From NCBI RefSeq assembly GCF_025751585.1, contig NZ_JAOWKX010000005.1, positions 261,423 through 325,422 of the forward strand: a stretch of DNA of 64,000 nucleotides, read 5' to 3'. The translations under genes and the position numbers were made by a program. The first letter of the stretch is position 1. Each line of letters starts with the position of its first letter. The DNA is from Fluctibacter corallii. GTDB lineage: Bacteria > Pseudomonadota > Gammaproteobacteria > Enterobacterales > Alteromonadaceae. The notes under the pieces are model-generated. The model ran no database searches, had not been told where the DNA came from, and was given only the letters and a program-made list of their open reading frames with translations. This document shows positions 56,829 through 64,000 of this stretch, in pieces.

Positions 56829-57626
56829 ATGAAAAATCTAGCCTATCAAATTGGCATATCATTTCTAATGGTAATCGCTGGAGCGGAAACTGCGTTTGCT
56901 AACTGCTCTACAGACGTGCAACTGTTAAACGACAAACTTTACAAAGAAAATTATTCTTATGAAGCTGCAGTAGAGTATTGGCGTGGAACGAGTGAATCTT
57001 GCAAGTCGACGGGAGTTTATTATCAAAAACTAGGCGCCCTGTATAACTTAAATAAGCAGCGCTCAAAAGCAGTGCAAACGTACCATGAAGGACTTGCACT
57101 TGATGATGACGCGAAGCCTGATCTGATGGTAGGAATTGCAAATGTTTATTTCCAGGCCGCTGCAGCTGGTGAGGCTTATGAAGAGAATGTAAAGCAGGCA
57201 GCATCTGAATTTGCCAAAGTTGTAAGAGCTTATCCAGAAGACGCATATGTTTTGATGCAGTATGCTAACTTTCTTTACTTCATAGAGCGTTATGATTTGG
57301 CCTTTAACTACGCTGTGAAGAGTAACAACATTAGAGAGGATTACTACTCTTTGCGCCTGATCGCAATCATTTTTGGAGAGCACAAAAATGACAGTGAAAA
57401 TGCAATTACCACAGCGTATCGCGCTTTGGGTATGAGGAATAATTTTAATACTGACCTAGAGTTAGAAGTGGTATTGGCGCACGCTTATATGGATAAAGGT
57501 GATGCGGAATTTGCTGCGAAAATTTTGCAAAGTTTGAAGGATAGGCGTCCATCTATAGTCACGGAGAAAAAATTTATAGATGCGCTTGAACGTTTGCGTC
57601 CACTTTATCAATCTTCTAAAAATTGA
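56829..57626 (+). CDS. Periplasmic TPR-like protein of unknown function
   Basis: A 265-residue protein with a Sec signal (cleavage after ETAFA, before NCS) and TPR-like helical repeats (GVYYQKLGALYNLNKQRSKAVQTYHEGLALDDD, DAYVLMQYANFLYFIERYDLAFNYAVKSN, VVLAHAYMDKGDAEFAAKILQSL). AAGGAAC precedes the ATG. It is the third TPR-type protein in the window and the only exported one. It lies in the AT-rich unknown set after the RHS gene. Confidence 0.7.
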   Translation: MKNLAYQIGISFLMVIAGAETAFANCSTDVQLLNDKLYKENYSYEAAVEYWRGTSESCKSTGVYYQKLGALYNLNKQRSKAVQTYHEGLALDDDAKPDLMVGIANVYFQAAAAGEAYEENVKQAASEFAKVVRAYPEDAYVLMQYANFLYFIERYDLAFNYAVKSNNIREDYYSLRLIAIIFGEHKNDSENAITTAYRALGMRNNFNTDLELEVVLAHAYMDKGDAEFAAKILQSLKDRRPSIVTEKKFIDALERLRPLYQSSKN

Positions 57627-57662
57627 TGATTCAGCTTGAACTTTGTCGTATCACGGGAGTAA

Positions 57663-58211
57663 ATGTTGACAACCTTTTATGAGATAAAACCTTTCGTTGG
57701 TGGGCAAGTAATGCTGGCTGCCTTCTTTTGCTTTATGTGTTTATGGATCATAATTGCATTGGTTCAAAAAGCGTCAATAATGATTGCTTTTTTCTCTTCG
57801 CTTGCTGCTTTATTTTTCATCTTACTTTATACCTCTATACAGTCTCGAATTGAGGCTAAAGATAAAGTTGAACGTGGAGAAGGGGTTATCTACTACGAAG
57901 GGGTATTTCGATTTAGTGACGAAGCCGTATGTATTAGAAAAGGCTGGGAGAATGCAAGCCGTTGCGGCAGTACGGCATACTCTAGTTATATCAATAATGA
58001 GTTCATTGCATTATTTCCACGGCCTAATCTAGTGGCAGTAGAAGACTATTGTTATGAGGCAGAGAAACGCAAATTACAGGCACTAAATGGAACGTTAGTA
58101 AAATTCACAGGTAAGTGGGACAAGGCTGAAAAAATAAATATTCCTGATCTAAAAGAAAAATACCACAATAAGTTTTGCATCTATAAAATCGAAGTGCTCG
58201 CGTCTTCTTAG
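57663..58211 (+). CDS. Two-helix membrane protein, paralogue A
   Basis: A 182-residue protein with two N-terminal transmembrane helices (residues about 14-33 and 40-58), then a soluble domain of about 120 residues with at least four cysteines. It shares a layout and segments with the next gene: a helix ending in SRI, the YEGxFxxxxDExCI segment, ALFPxxxxxxxxxCYEAxxRxLxxxxGxxVxFxGxW, and the end FCIYKIEVL. Function unknown. The gene begins 36 bases after the TPR gene. Confidence 0.6.
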   Translation: MLTTFYEIKPFVGGQVMLAAFFCFMCLWIIIALVQKASIMIAFFSSLAALFFILLYTSIQSRIEAKDKVERGEGVIYYEGVFRFSDEAVCIRKGWENASRCGSTAYSSYINNEFIALFPRPNLVAVEDYCYEAEKRKLQALNGTLVKFTGKWDKAEKINIPDLKEKYHNKFCIYKIEVLASS

Positions 58212-58290
58212 CCGTAAGGTGTTTTGGTGGCGAGATGTGTCATTTAACTAAATGTATATTACTTTATCGTTTTATAGGGTTGCGCTGATT

Positions 58291-58857
58291 ATGACAGAAT
58301 GGAATGTTTTTTATGAATTGAGATCTTTTGGAGCGTTGCAACTTGTGCTTATGTCTTTTGGGCTGTCTATGTATATTTGGATGCTTATCTTTACTCCTAA
58401 AGAATTTCCGAAGTTTGCATTGGTGCTTATGAGTATTTCAATGGTGCTGTTTACTTTTTTATATTTTTCTTTAAATTCAAGAATAAATTTAAAAGAGAAT
58501 ATGAATAACGGTATTGGCGTTGATAGCTACGAAGGGCGGTTCATTATAAATTCTGATGAAAGTTGTATTTCTAAAAATTCAAGAAATCAGAGTGGATGTT
58601 TATATACATCGTATGATGGTTATGTTGGAGACACTTTTATAGCACTTTTCCCTGCGGTAGGCAGGATTGCGGCTAACCTTTGTTACGAAGCTGACATAAG
58701 ACCCCTTAAAAAGATCGATGGTAAACATGTTAGATTTGTTGGTATATGGGAAAGTGTGTCTGAAATTGATAAATCTTGGCTACATGAAAAATATCAGAAA
58801 GTATTTTGTATCTATAAAATCGAAGTGCTCGATAACAACAAAACCGAAAATATCTGA
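58291..58857 (+). CDS. Two-helix membrane protein, paralogue B
   Basis: A 188-residue paralogue of the preceding gene, with the same two N-terminal helices and conserved soluble domain. The ATG at 58291 aligns with the paralogue start (MTEWNVFYELRSFG versus MLTTFYEIKPFVGG); an in-frame ATG 39 bases upstream is possible but unsupported by the alignment. A 20-base identical DNA segment occurs near both 3' ends (58181-58200 and 58812-58831), showing recent duplication or strong local conservation. Function unknown. Confidence 0.58.
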   Translation: MTEWNVFYELRSFGALQLVLMSFGLSMYIWMLIFTPKEFPKFALVLMSISMVLFTFLYFSLNSRINLKENMNNGIGVDSYEGRFIINSDESCISKNSRNQSGCLYTSYDGYVGDTFIALFPAVGRIAANLCYEADIRPLKKIDGKHVRFVGIWESVSEIDKSWLHEKYQKVFCIYKIEVLDNNKTENI

Positions 58858-58911
58858 GCGATGATTCGAATAAATTTTTATTTTGGATGGCTCTGTTTAT
58901 GATTCGCTTGA

Positions 58912-59223
58912 TTATGAATAAATAATGTAGGTGATTGGTGCAGCAATGATAAAGGAAAAAAATACGGTGGGAATTGAGTATTTCAATATGCTGGGAACCC
59001 ACCTATACTTGGAGGGTAACTTAAGCACGTTTTCTTTTGTGATTACATAGTCAAACAGTAATACAAACGATGTAGGAAAATACCACATGTAAAAAATGTC
59101 ATAATTTTCTTTGTCGTATATTTTCAGAATGATGCCTAGTACGATTGCAAAAATCCCCATTATTGGCATTCCAATAAATGACAGCGCCAGACAAACGTAT
59201 CCAACTATTTCTATTATGTGCAT
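58912..59223 (-). CDS. Small polytopic membrane protein, unknown
   Basis: A 103-residue, very AT-rich reading frame on the minus strand with about four hydrophobic segments (VCLALSFIGMPIMGIFAIVLGIIL, FPTSFVLLFDYVI, YSIPTVFFSFIIAAPITYIIYS). No good ribosome site precedes the ATG. Hydrophobicity and intact frame support a gene, but low GC makes chance frames common here. Confidence 0.4.
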   Translation of the reverse strand: MHIIEIVGYVCLALSFIGMPIMGIFAIVLGIILKIYDKENYDIFYMWYFPTSFVLLFDYVITKENVLKLPSKYRWVPSILKYSIPTVFFSFIIAAPITYIIYS

Positions 59224-59717
59224 GAAAATATACAGTAAAGAATAAAGATGCAGTTTATCTTATTTCTCTTGCAGGCTAAATCTCAATACATAGCAACGCC
59301 AAAGGCGACAAAGCCAACTTGAACTTCCAGATTTGATCAAATATCTTCAACATAGGGTAAAATAAGACCCTAAAATATTCTACAATCTCCGTAACAACTC
59401 GATTACATCTTGTTATGTGAAAGTTAATTACGAAATTTACTTTCTTGTTTAGGTTGATATTGGTGCTGTCATGTAGTTATAAAAATATCATTAAAAACAA
59501 TGTTATATGAAAAAGTAACACCCTCGATTACGTTGACACTGAAATGTCAACTATGTTAATCAACTGTTGCTGTATTTTCCTGAATACGTATGCAGAGTAT
59601 TGAGGCAACAAATCAATTCCTTGTAGTATTTCGCCCAGAATAAAGAGAAGTGTACTCATTGTTATTAGGAAACGTTGCAGTAGGTGCGCTAACAACTAAA
59701 CGGAACGGGACACACAC
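59224..59717. promoter_or_regulatory. Control region before the TonB receptor
   Basis: A 494-base AT-rich stretch without a visible gene. It holds a strong -35-like TTGACA and an exact dyad (listed separately), and a long leader of about 150 bases. No riboswitch fold is recognised. A looser inverted repeat (GAAAGT...ACTTTC, 59419-59444) is also present. Confidence 0.4.
59533..59560 (+). promoter_or_regulatory. Candidate promoter/operator of the TonB receptor
   Basis: TTGACA-CTGAAA-TGTCAA is a perfect six-base dyad (59533-59550) whose left arm is a perfect -35 box. GTTAAT at 59555-59560 is a possible -10 after 16 bases. A dyad overlapping the -35 box suggests repressor control, as in many substrate-induced TonB receptor genes of Alteromonadales. 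This is inferred. Confidence 0.4.
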
Positions 59718-62519
59718 ATGAAAAACTTCAAGCCCAACCTTATCAAAGCAGCCATGGTGGCAGGTGGCATTGCCGCAGGGTTAGCACCTACTGCTTATGC
59801 TCAGGATGCAAATACTACTGATGAATCTGTTGAGGTGATTCAGGTATCTGGTATTCGCGCGAGTTTACAAAAATCCCAAGCGATCAAAATGAGCGAAACC
59901 TCTGTCGTTGAAGTGATCACGGCAGAAGATATTGGTAAATTACCAGATTCAAGTATTGCTGAATCACTAGCTCGTTTGCCAGGGTTAGCGGCGCAACGCT
60001 TAGATGGACGTGCTAGTTCTATCTCTATTCGTGGTTTAGGCGAGAACTTCAGTGCCACTACGTTTAATGGTCGTGAACAAGTTTCTCTGGGCGACAACCG
60101 CGGCGTCGAGTTTGATGTTTACCCCTCCGAAATCATGAATGAAGTGGTGGTGTATAAAACGCCTGAAGCGTCATTGATGACACAAGGCATCGGCGGCACC
60201 ATTGACATGCGTACTGTAAAGCCGCTTGCCTTTGGTGAACAAAACCTTTCTTTTACTTTACGCGGTGAAAAGAACGATATTGGTCAGTTAAACCCTGATG
60301 GGGAAGATACAGGCGTACGCGGAAGCTTTTCGTATATCGACCAATTTAATGACGATACCTTAGGTGTTGCTTTTGCATACGCACATATGTCATCACCTGT
60401 GAATGAAGAACGATTCAATACGTGGGGGTGGCCAGAAAATGATGATGGCGTTGCTGTCGTTGGTGGTTTAAAGCCGTTTAATCGTTCATCAGAACTTACC
60501 CGTGATACGTTTATGGGGGTTGTAGAATGGACACCCAACGAACGGTTAAAAGTCAATATTGACGCATTGTACATCGACTTTGAAGATGAACAGCAACTTC
60601 GCGGCCCTGAAATTCCCGCTGCTTGGGGAGATGCAGGGGTAACAGTGGGCACTATTACAGATGGGTTTGCTACTACAGGCACTATCGGGTGGATTGACTC
60701 GCCTGTTGGTGCAGTGATTCGAAACGACATTACCGTACGAGAAGCAGATTTAACCGCTATCGGTGCTAACTTTGAGTATGAACTGAATGACGCGTGGGTA
60801 TTGGAGTTTGACGCTGCATATTCACAAGTAGAAAGACGCACTTGGTCACTTGAAACCTATGCTGGGTCTGGCCGTGGGAAAGATGACCGTTTACCCGAGT
60901 CTATTGATTTTGTATTTAATTCCGATAATCAAAGTGTCACCCTTACACCCGATCTCGACTACGGTGACGACAGCGTTATACAGCTGGGTAACCCACAATC
61001 TTGGGGTTGGGGCAACTTATTGGATCCTGACAGCGACAACGACCAAGATGGTTTTATTAATACGCCAACCGTCGAAGACGAGCTAACAACCTTGAAAATT
61101 GCCGCAGAGCATGTTTTGGATTCAGGCATGGTGTCTAGTGTAGAATTTGGACTCTACTATAGTGATAGAACGAAATCTAAGAAAGATGCCGGCTTTTTCT
61201 TAACACTCCCTGGCACGTTAGACGCAGATGGCAACGTAATCCCCGGCGCGCAAACCGCGATTCCGTCAGAATACAGACTACCTAATGTTTCGCTAGACTT
61301 CCTAGGCTTTGGCGAAATGGTCGCGTTTGATTCATTCCGATTCTGGCAAGATGGTAACTACCTTGAGTACGATTCTTCAATTACCGATCCTGATCGTTGG
61401 AAAAACACATGGGAAGTGAAAGAAGAAGTCACGACGGCATTCGTAAAAGCCAATATTGATACAGAAATTGGCACCATGCCATTGCGAGGAAATGTTGGCC
61501 TACAAGTGGTGAAAACAGATCAAAGTGCTACTGGCTACAACACGCGTCGATTGGCTGACCGCACGTTAGACATACAAAATGCGGAAGGGGGAGATGACTT
61601 TACCGAAGTGTTACCGAGCGTAAATTTAATTGCCGATATAGCAGACAACCAAGTGGTACGCTTAGGTTTGGCAAGAACCATGTCTCGTTCACGCATGGAT
61701 AGAATGAACGCCAGTTCTGGCGAATTAAACTTTGATGAAAAAGTAGGCATATGGTCTGGCTCTAAAGCGAATCCGGCGTTGCGCCCGATTAAAGCCGACC
61801 AAATAGATTTAACCTACGAAAATTACTATCACGAAGAGGGTTACTTCGCCGTTGCTTTGTTCTACAAGAAGTTAGAAGACTGGCAACTAGAAGTACCGAG
61901 TTTGGTAGATACATCACAATTAACGCCGCCAGAAGGTTTTCAACCTGCACCTATTGGTGTCATAACACAATGGCAAAATCTAGGAGATGGAGACATTCAA
62001 GGAGGGGAGGTGTCTTTCTCTTTTACCGGCGCGATGTTGTCTGATGCACTGGAAGGCTTCGGTGGTATCGTATCTGCTACCTTCCTTGATAGCTCAATTG
62101 AGTTTGATTTAGAAGTGCCAACCGATACACAAGGCAATACAGACGTTCAGTCTTTTGACATCACGGTTCCGGGATTATCGGATGAAGTCTACAACGCCAC
62201 CCTGTATTACGAGCGAGCAGGGTTTGAAGCTCGTGTAAGCTGGCGTAGTCGTTCTGACTTCCTCGGTGAAGTATCAGGACTGTCGCTAAAACGCGTGCCA
62301 GTGAATGTGAAGGGCAGTGACATCGTAGATGCACAAATTAGCTATAACTTTGATGATTCAGGTATTGCTGCATTAGAAGGTCTGACGGTGACATTGCAGG
62401 GACAGAACCTGACAGACGAAGAGTTTGTGACTAATCATGGGCTTGAAGCAGGTCTTGATGTTCGCGATGCACAGCGCTATGGACGCAATTTCTTACTCGG
62501 TATTAACTATCAGTTTTAA
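59718..62519 (+). CDS. TonB-dependent outer-membrane receptor (TonB-Xanth-Caul type)
   Basis: A 933-residue outer-membrane receptor for energised uptake of a scarce substrate. A Sec signal peptide ends at PTAYA, followed by a TonB-box-like VEVIQVSGIR, then the plug domain (EDIGKLPDSSIAESLARLPGLAAQR, SISIRGLGENFSATTFNGRE, GIGGTIDMRTVKPL) and a beta-barrel ending in the terminal aromatic residue (GINYQF). The plug motifs are those of the TIGR01782-like family, usually linked to carbohydrate or aromatic compound use in marine bacteria. It precedes a halogenase-like gene, a common pair in Alteromonadales and Caulobacter. The substrate is not known. Confidence 0.93.
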   Translation: MKNFKPNLIKAAMVAGGIAAGLAPTAYAQDANTTDESVEVIQVSGIRASLQKSQAIKMSETSVVEVITAEDIGKLPDSSIAESLARLPGLAAQRLDGRASSISIRGLGENFSATTFNGREQVSLGDNRGVEFDVYPSEIMNEVVVYKTPEASLMTQGIGGTIDMRTVKPLAFGEQNLSFTLRGEKNDIGQLNPDGEDTGVRGSFSYIDQFNDDTLGVAFAYAHMSSPVNEERFNTWGWPENDDGVAVVGGLKPFNRSSELTRDTFMGVVEWTPNERLKVNIDALYIDFEDEQQLRGPEIPAAWGDAGVTVGTITDGFATTGTIGWIDSPVGAVIRNDITVREADLTAIGANFEYELNDAWVLEFDAAYSQVERRTWSLETYAGSGRGKDDRLPESIDFVFNSDNQSVTLTPDLDYGDDSVIQLGNPQSWGWGNLLDPDSDNDQDGFINTPTVEDELTTLKIAAEHVLDSGMVSSVEFGLYYSDRTKSKKDAGFFLTLPGTLDADGNVIPGAQTAIPSEYRLPNVSLDFLGFGEMVAFDSFRFWQDGNYLEYDSSITDPDRWKNTWEVKEEVTTAFVKANIDTEIGTMPLRGNVGLQVVKTDQSATGYNTRRLADRTLDIQNAEGGDDFTEVLPSVNLIADIADNQVVRLGLARTMSRSRMDRMNASSGELNFDEKVGIWSGSKANPALRPIKADQIDLTYENYYHEEGYFAVALFYKKLEDWQLEVPSLVDTSQLTPPEGFQPAPIGVITQWQNLGDGDIQGGEVSFSFTGAMLSDALEGFGGIVSATFLDSSIEFDLEVPTDTQGNTDVQSFDITVPGLSDEVYNATLYYERAGFEARVSWRSRSDFLGEVSGLSLKRVPVNVKGSDIVDAQISYNFDDSGIAALEGLTVTLQGQNLTDEEFVTNHGLEAGLDVRDAQRYGRNFLLGINYQF

Positions 62520-62540
62520 TACAGAAATACGGTAACAGTC

Positions 62541-62566
62541 AGCCGCCGCTTGGCGGCTTTCTTTTG
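62541..62566 (+). terminator. Hairpin after the TonB receptor gene
   Basis: A seven-base GC-rich stem (AGCCGCC / GGCGGCT) with a four-base loop is followed by TTCTTTT. It lies between the receptor gene and the halogenase-like gene and may give partial termination. Confidence 0.75.
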
Positions 62567-62662
62567 TGTAAAGCGTGTAACCGTCTCTGGCGTGTCTATG
62601 GTTCAACAGGCATTGTTTAGCCAACGACACAAAGGTTTCATTTCTAAACGAGGAATGGTGCT

Positions 62663-64000
62663 ATGCGTATCGTGATTTTGGGTGGGGGATCGTCTGGCTG
62701 GATGAGCGCCAGTTTACTCGCCAGACTGATGGGAAATCAGCTTGATATTACGTTAGTCGAGTCTGAACATATCGGGACTATTGGCGTCGGGGAGGCGACG
62801 ATTCCGCCAATTACTCATTTTAATAAGGTACTGGGTATTGATGAAAATACCTTCATTCAAAAAACCAATGGTACATTCAAGCTCGGTATTGAGTTTGTAG
62901 GATGGAAAGACCCAACGTCATCTTATATGCATGCCTTCGGGCAAATTGGCAAAGACATGGGGCTTGCGCCATTTCATCATAATTGGTTAAACGCCCGAAG
63001 TAACGGTTACAAAAATGATTTTTGGCATTTTTCGTTAAATTACCAAGCAGCAAAAGCGGGTAAATTTCAGCCATTACCGCGCATTCCCAATACACGCTTG
63101 CCCGGCATTGTCCATGCGTATCATTTTGATGCTGGTTTGTACGCGCAATATTTGCAAACGCTAAGCACAGCATGGGGTGTGAAACGTATTGAGGGGGAAG
63201 TCGAGCATGTTTCTCTTAACAAAGAAAATGGTGAAATAACCGCGTTACGACTTAAAAGTGGGCAAGTCGTTGAAGGCGATTTCTTCATTGACTGCTCGGG
63301 CTTCAAAGGCGTGTTAATTTCAGAAGCACTTAAAACGGGCTACGAAGATTGGCGTCATTGGTTACCCTGTGATCGTGCCTTAGCCGTTCCCACTGAAAAT
63401 ACCTCTGACATTCCACCTTATACACAATCTATTGCGCACCAAGCTGGATGGCAATGGCGCATTCCTTTACAGCACCGAACGGGCAATGGGTTGGTATATT
63501 GCTCTGATTATTTAGATGACAACTCTGCAACAGAACTTTTGCTTGGTCAACTGAATACCAACGTAATCGGGACGCCGAAACCTATCAAATTCGTAACCGG
63601 TCGACGTGTAAAGCAATGGCATAAAAACTGTCTGGCAATCGGATTGTCTAGTGGATTTCTTGAACCGCTAGAATCAACCAGTTTGCATTTGGTGCAATCG
63701 GGTCTGGTGCGCTTTATGAAACTGTTACCAAACAAGAGCAATTATCACGCTGCTGAGCGCGAGTTTAATCGGCAGTCTGAAGTAGAATTTACCCGAATTC
63801 GTGATTTTATTATCCTGCATTACGTTTTGAATAATCGAAACGAACCGTTTTGGAAGCGATGCCGAGACATGCCAATCCCAGATTCGCTTGCCCATAAAAT
63901 CGCGTTATTTAAAGCCACCGGACAAGTATTTAGAGAGCAAGACGAACTGTTCACTGACGTGGCGTGGCATCAGGTCATGCTAGGCCAAGGGTTGATGCCC
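62663..64000 (+). CDS. Tryptophan-halogenase-like flavoprotein (partial, runs off the window)
   Basis: 446 residues are visible with no stop before the edge. The N-terminal FAD fold is ILGGGSSGWMSA. GVGEATIP, the lysine in the TFKLGIEFVGW region (residue 73, matching the catalytic lysine of PrnA/RebH-type halogenases), the GWQWRIPL block (the WxWxIP motif of FADH2-dependent halogenases) and SGFLEPLESTSLHL with the conserved glutamate are all present. These fit a flavin-dependent halogenase, although family members paired with TonB receptors are of unknown substrate and may not halogenate free tryptophan. GAGGAA lies close upstream of the ATG (62663). Confidence 0.88.
   Translation, partial: MRIVILGGGSSGWMSASLLARLMGNQLDITLVESEHIGTIGVGEATIPPITHFNKVLGIDENTFIQKTNGTFKLGIEFVGWKDPTSSYMHAFGQIGKDMGLAPFHHNWLNARSNGYKNDFWHFSLNYQAAKAGKFQPLPRIPNTRLPGIVHAYHFDAGLYAQYLQTLSTAWGVKRIEGEVEHVSLNKENGEITALRLKSGQVVEGDFFIDCSGFKGVLISEALKTGYEDWRHWLPCDRALAVPTENTSDIPPYTQSIAHQAGWQWRIPLQHRTGNGLVYCSDYLDDNSATELLLGQLNTNVIGTPKPIKFVTGRRVKQWHKNCLAIGLSSGFLEPLESTSLHLVQSGLVRFMKLLPNKSNYHAAEREFNRQSEVEFTRIRDFIILHYVLNNRNEPFWKRCRDMPIPDSLAHKIALFKATGQVFREQDELFTDVAWHQVMLGQGLMP

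Noticed and set aside
56675..56902. 75-codon frame between the two-helix protein and the periplasmic TPR gene
   Set aside because: It overlaps the TPR gene start, lacks a ribosome site and has no coding-like pattern; the interval 56670-56828 shows nothing else.
60284..60841. 185-codon minus-strand frame inside the TonB receptor gene
   Set aside because: It lies entirely within a well-supported receptor gene, has no ribosome site and no recognisable family.

Overview
The window looks like the chromosome of a marine gammaproteobacterium of the Alteromonadales (Alteromonas-like). The evidence is the gltA / sdhCDAB-sucABCD locus with a two-lipoyl-domain SucB, a large TonB-dependent receptor of the Xanthomonas/Caulobacter-like type paired with a tryptophan-halogenase-like flavoprotein, and moderate GC. 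The species assignment is inferred from gene content only.

Layout. (1) 1-1981: the end of a mannose-1-phosphate guanylyltransferase gene, a phosphomannomutase gene, and a small DUF3429 membrane protein. (2) 2040-13647: TCA-cycle locus, with gltA divergent from sdhCDAB-sucABCD; it holds hairpins and candidate promoters, and an FNR-like box lies in the divergent control region. (3) 13792-33581, minus strand: one tightly packed operon of 24 flagellar genes (fliQR-flhBA-flgFGAHIBC-fliEFG'HIJK-flgDE-fliMNOP), followed by a small TPR protein, a secreted metzincin-type protease and a secreted HEAT-like protein. (4) 33882-39777, plus strand: a divergent TPR gene and three translationally coupled secreted proteins, each with a LamG-like domain and a collagen (Gly-X-Y) domain. 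(5) 39851-55600: one gene for a giant RHS/YD-repeat protein of about 5,249 residues with a LysM domain, followed by an AT-rich group of small, mostly membrane-anchored unknown proteins. (6) 59718-64000: TonB receptor and a halogenase-like gene that runs off the window.

The most striking element is region 3 with regions 4 and 5. The operon encodes the whole flagellar export gate (FlhA, FlhB, FliO, FliP, FliQ, FliR), the ATPase complex (FliH, FliI, FliJ), the MS ring, rod, P and L rings and hook. It lacks flagellin, filament cap, hook-filament junction proteins (FlgK, FlgL), rod cap FlgJ, export chaperones (FlgN, FliS), anti-sigma factor and stators (MotA, MotB). The gene in the fliG position encodes only about 104 residues, so the torque-generating part is missing. 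FliM is short and has no N-terminal CheY-binding motif. FliF, FlgD and FlgH are also short. The sequence therefore suggests a hook-basal body that does not rotate and has no filament, in other words a flagellum-derived secretion device.

Beside it lie two TPR proteins (possible chaperones or adaptors), three collagen-like surface proteins and a giant RHS protein with no Sec signal, which is the best candidate substrate. The gene immediately after the RHS gene overlaps its stop codon and encodes a membrane-anchored protein, a possible immunity partner. The functional link between these blocks is inferred from gene order and domain content only. Missing flagellar parts could be encoded elsewhere in the genome.
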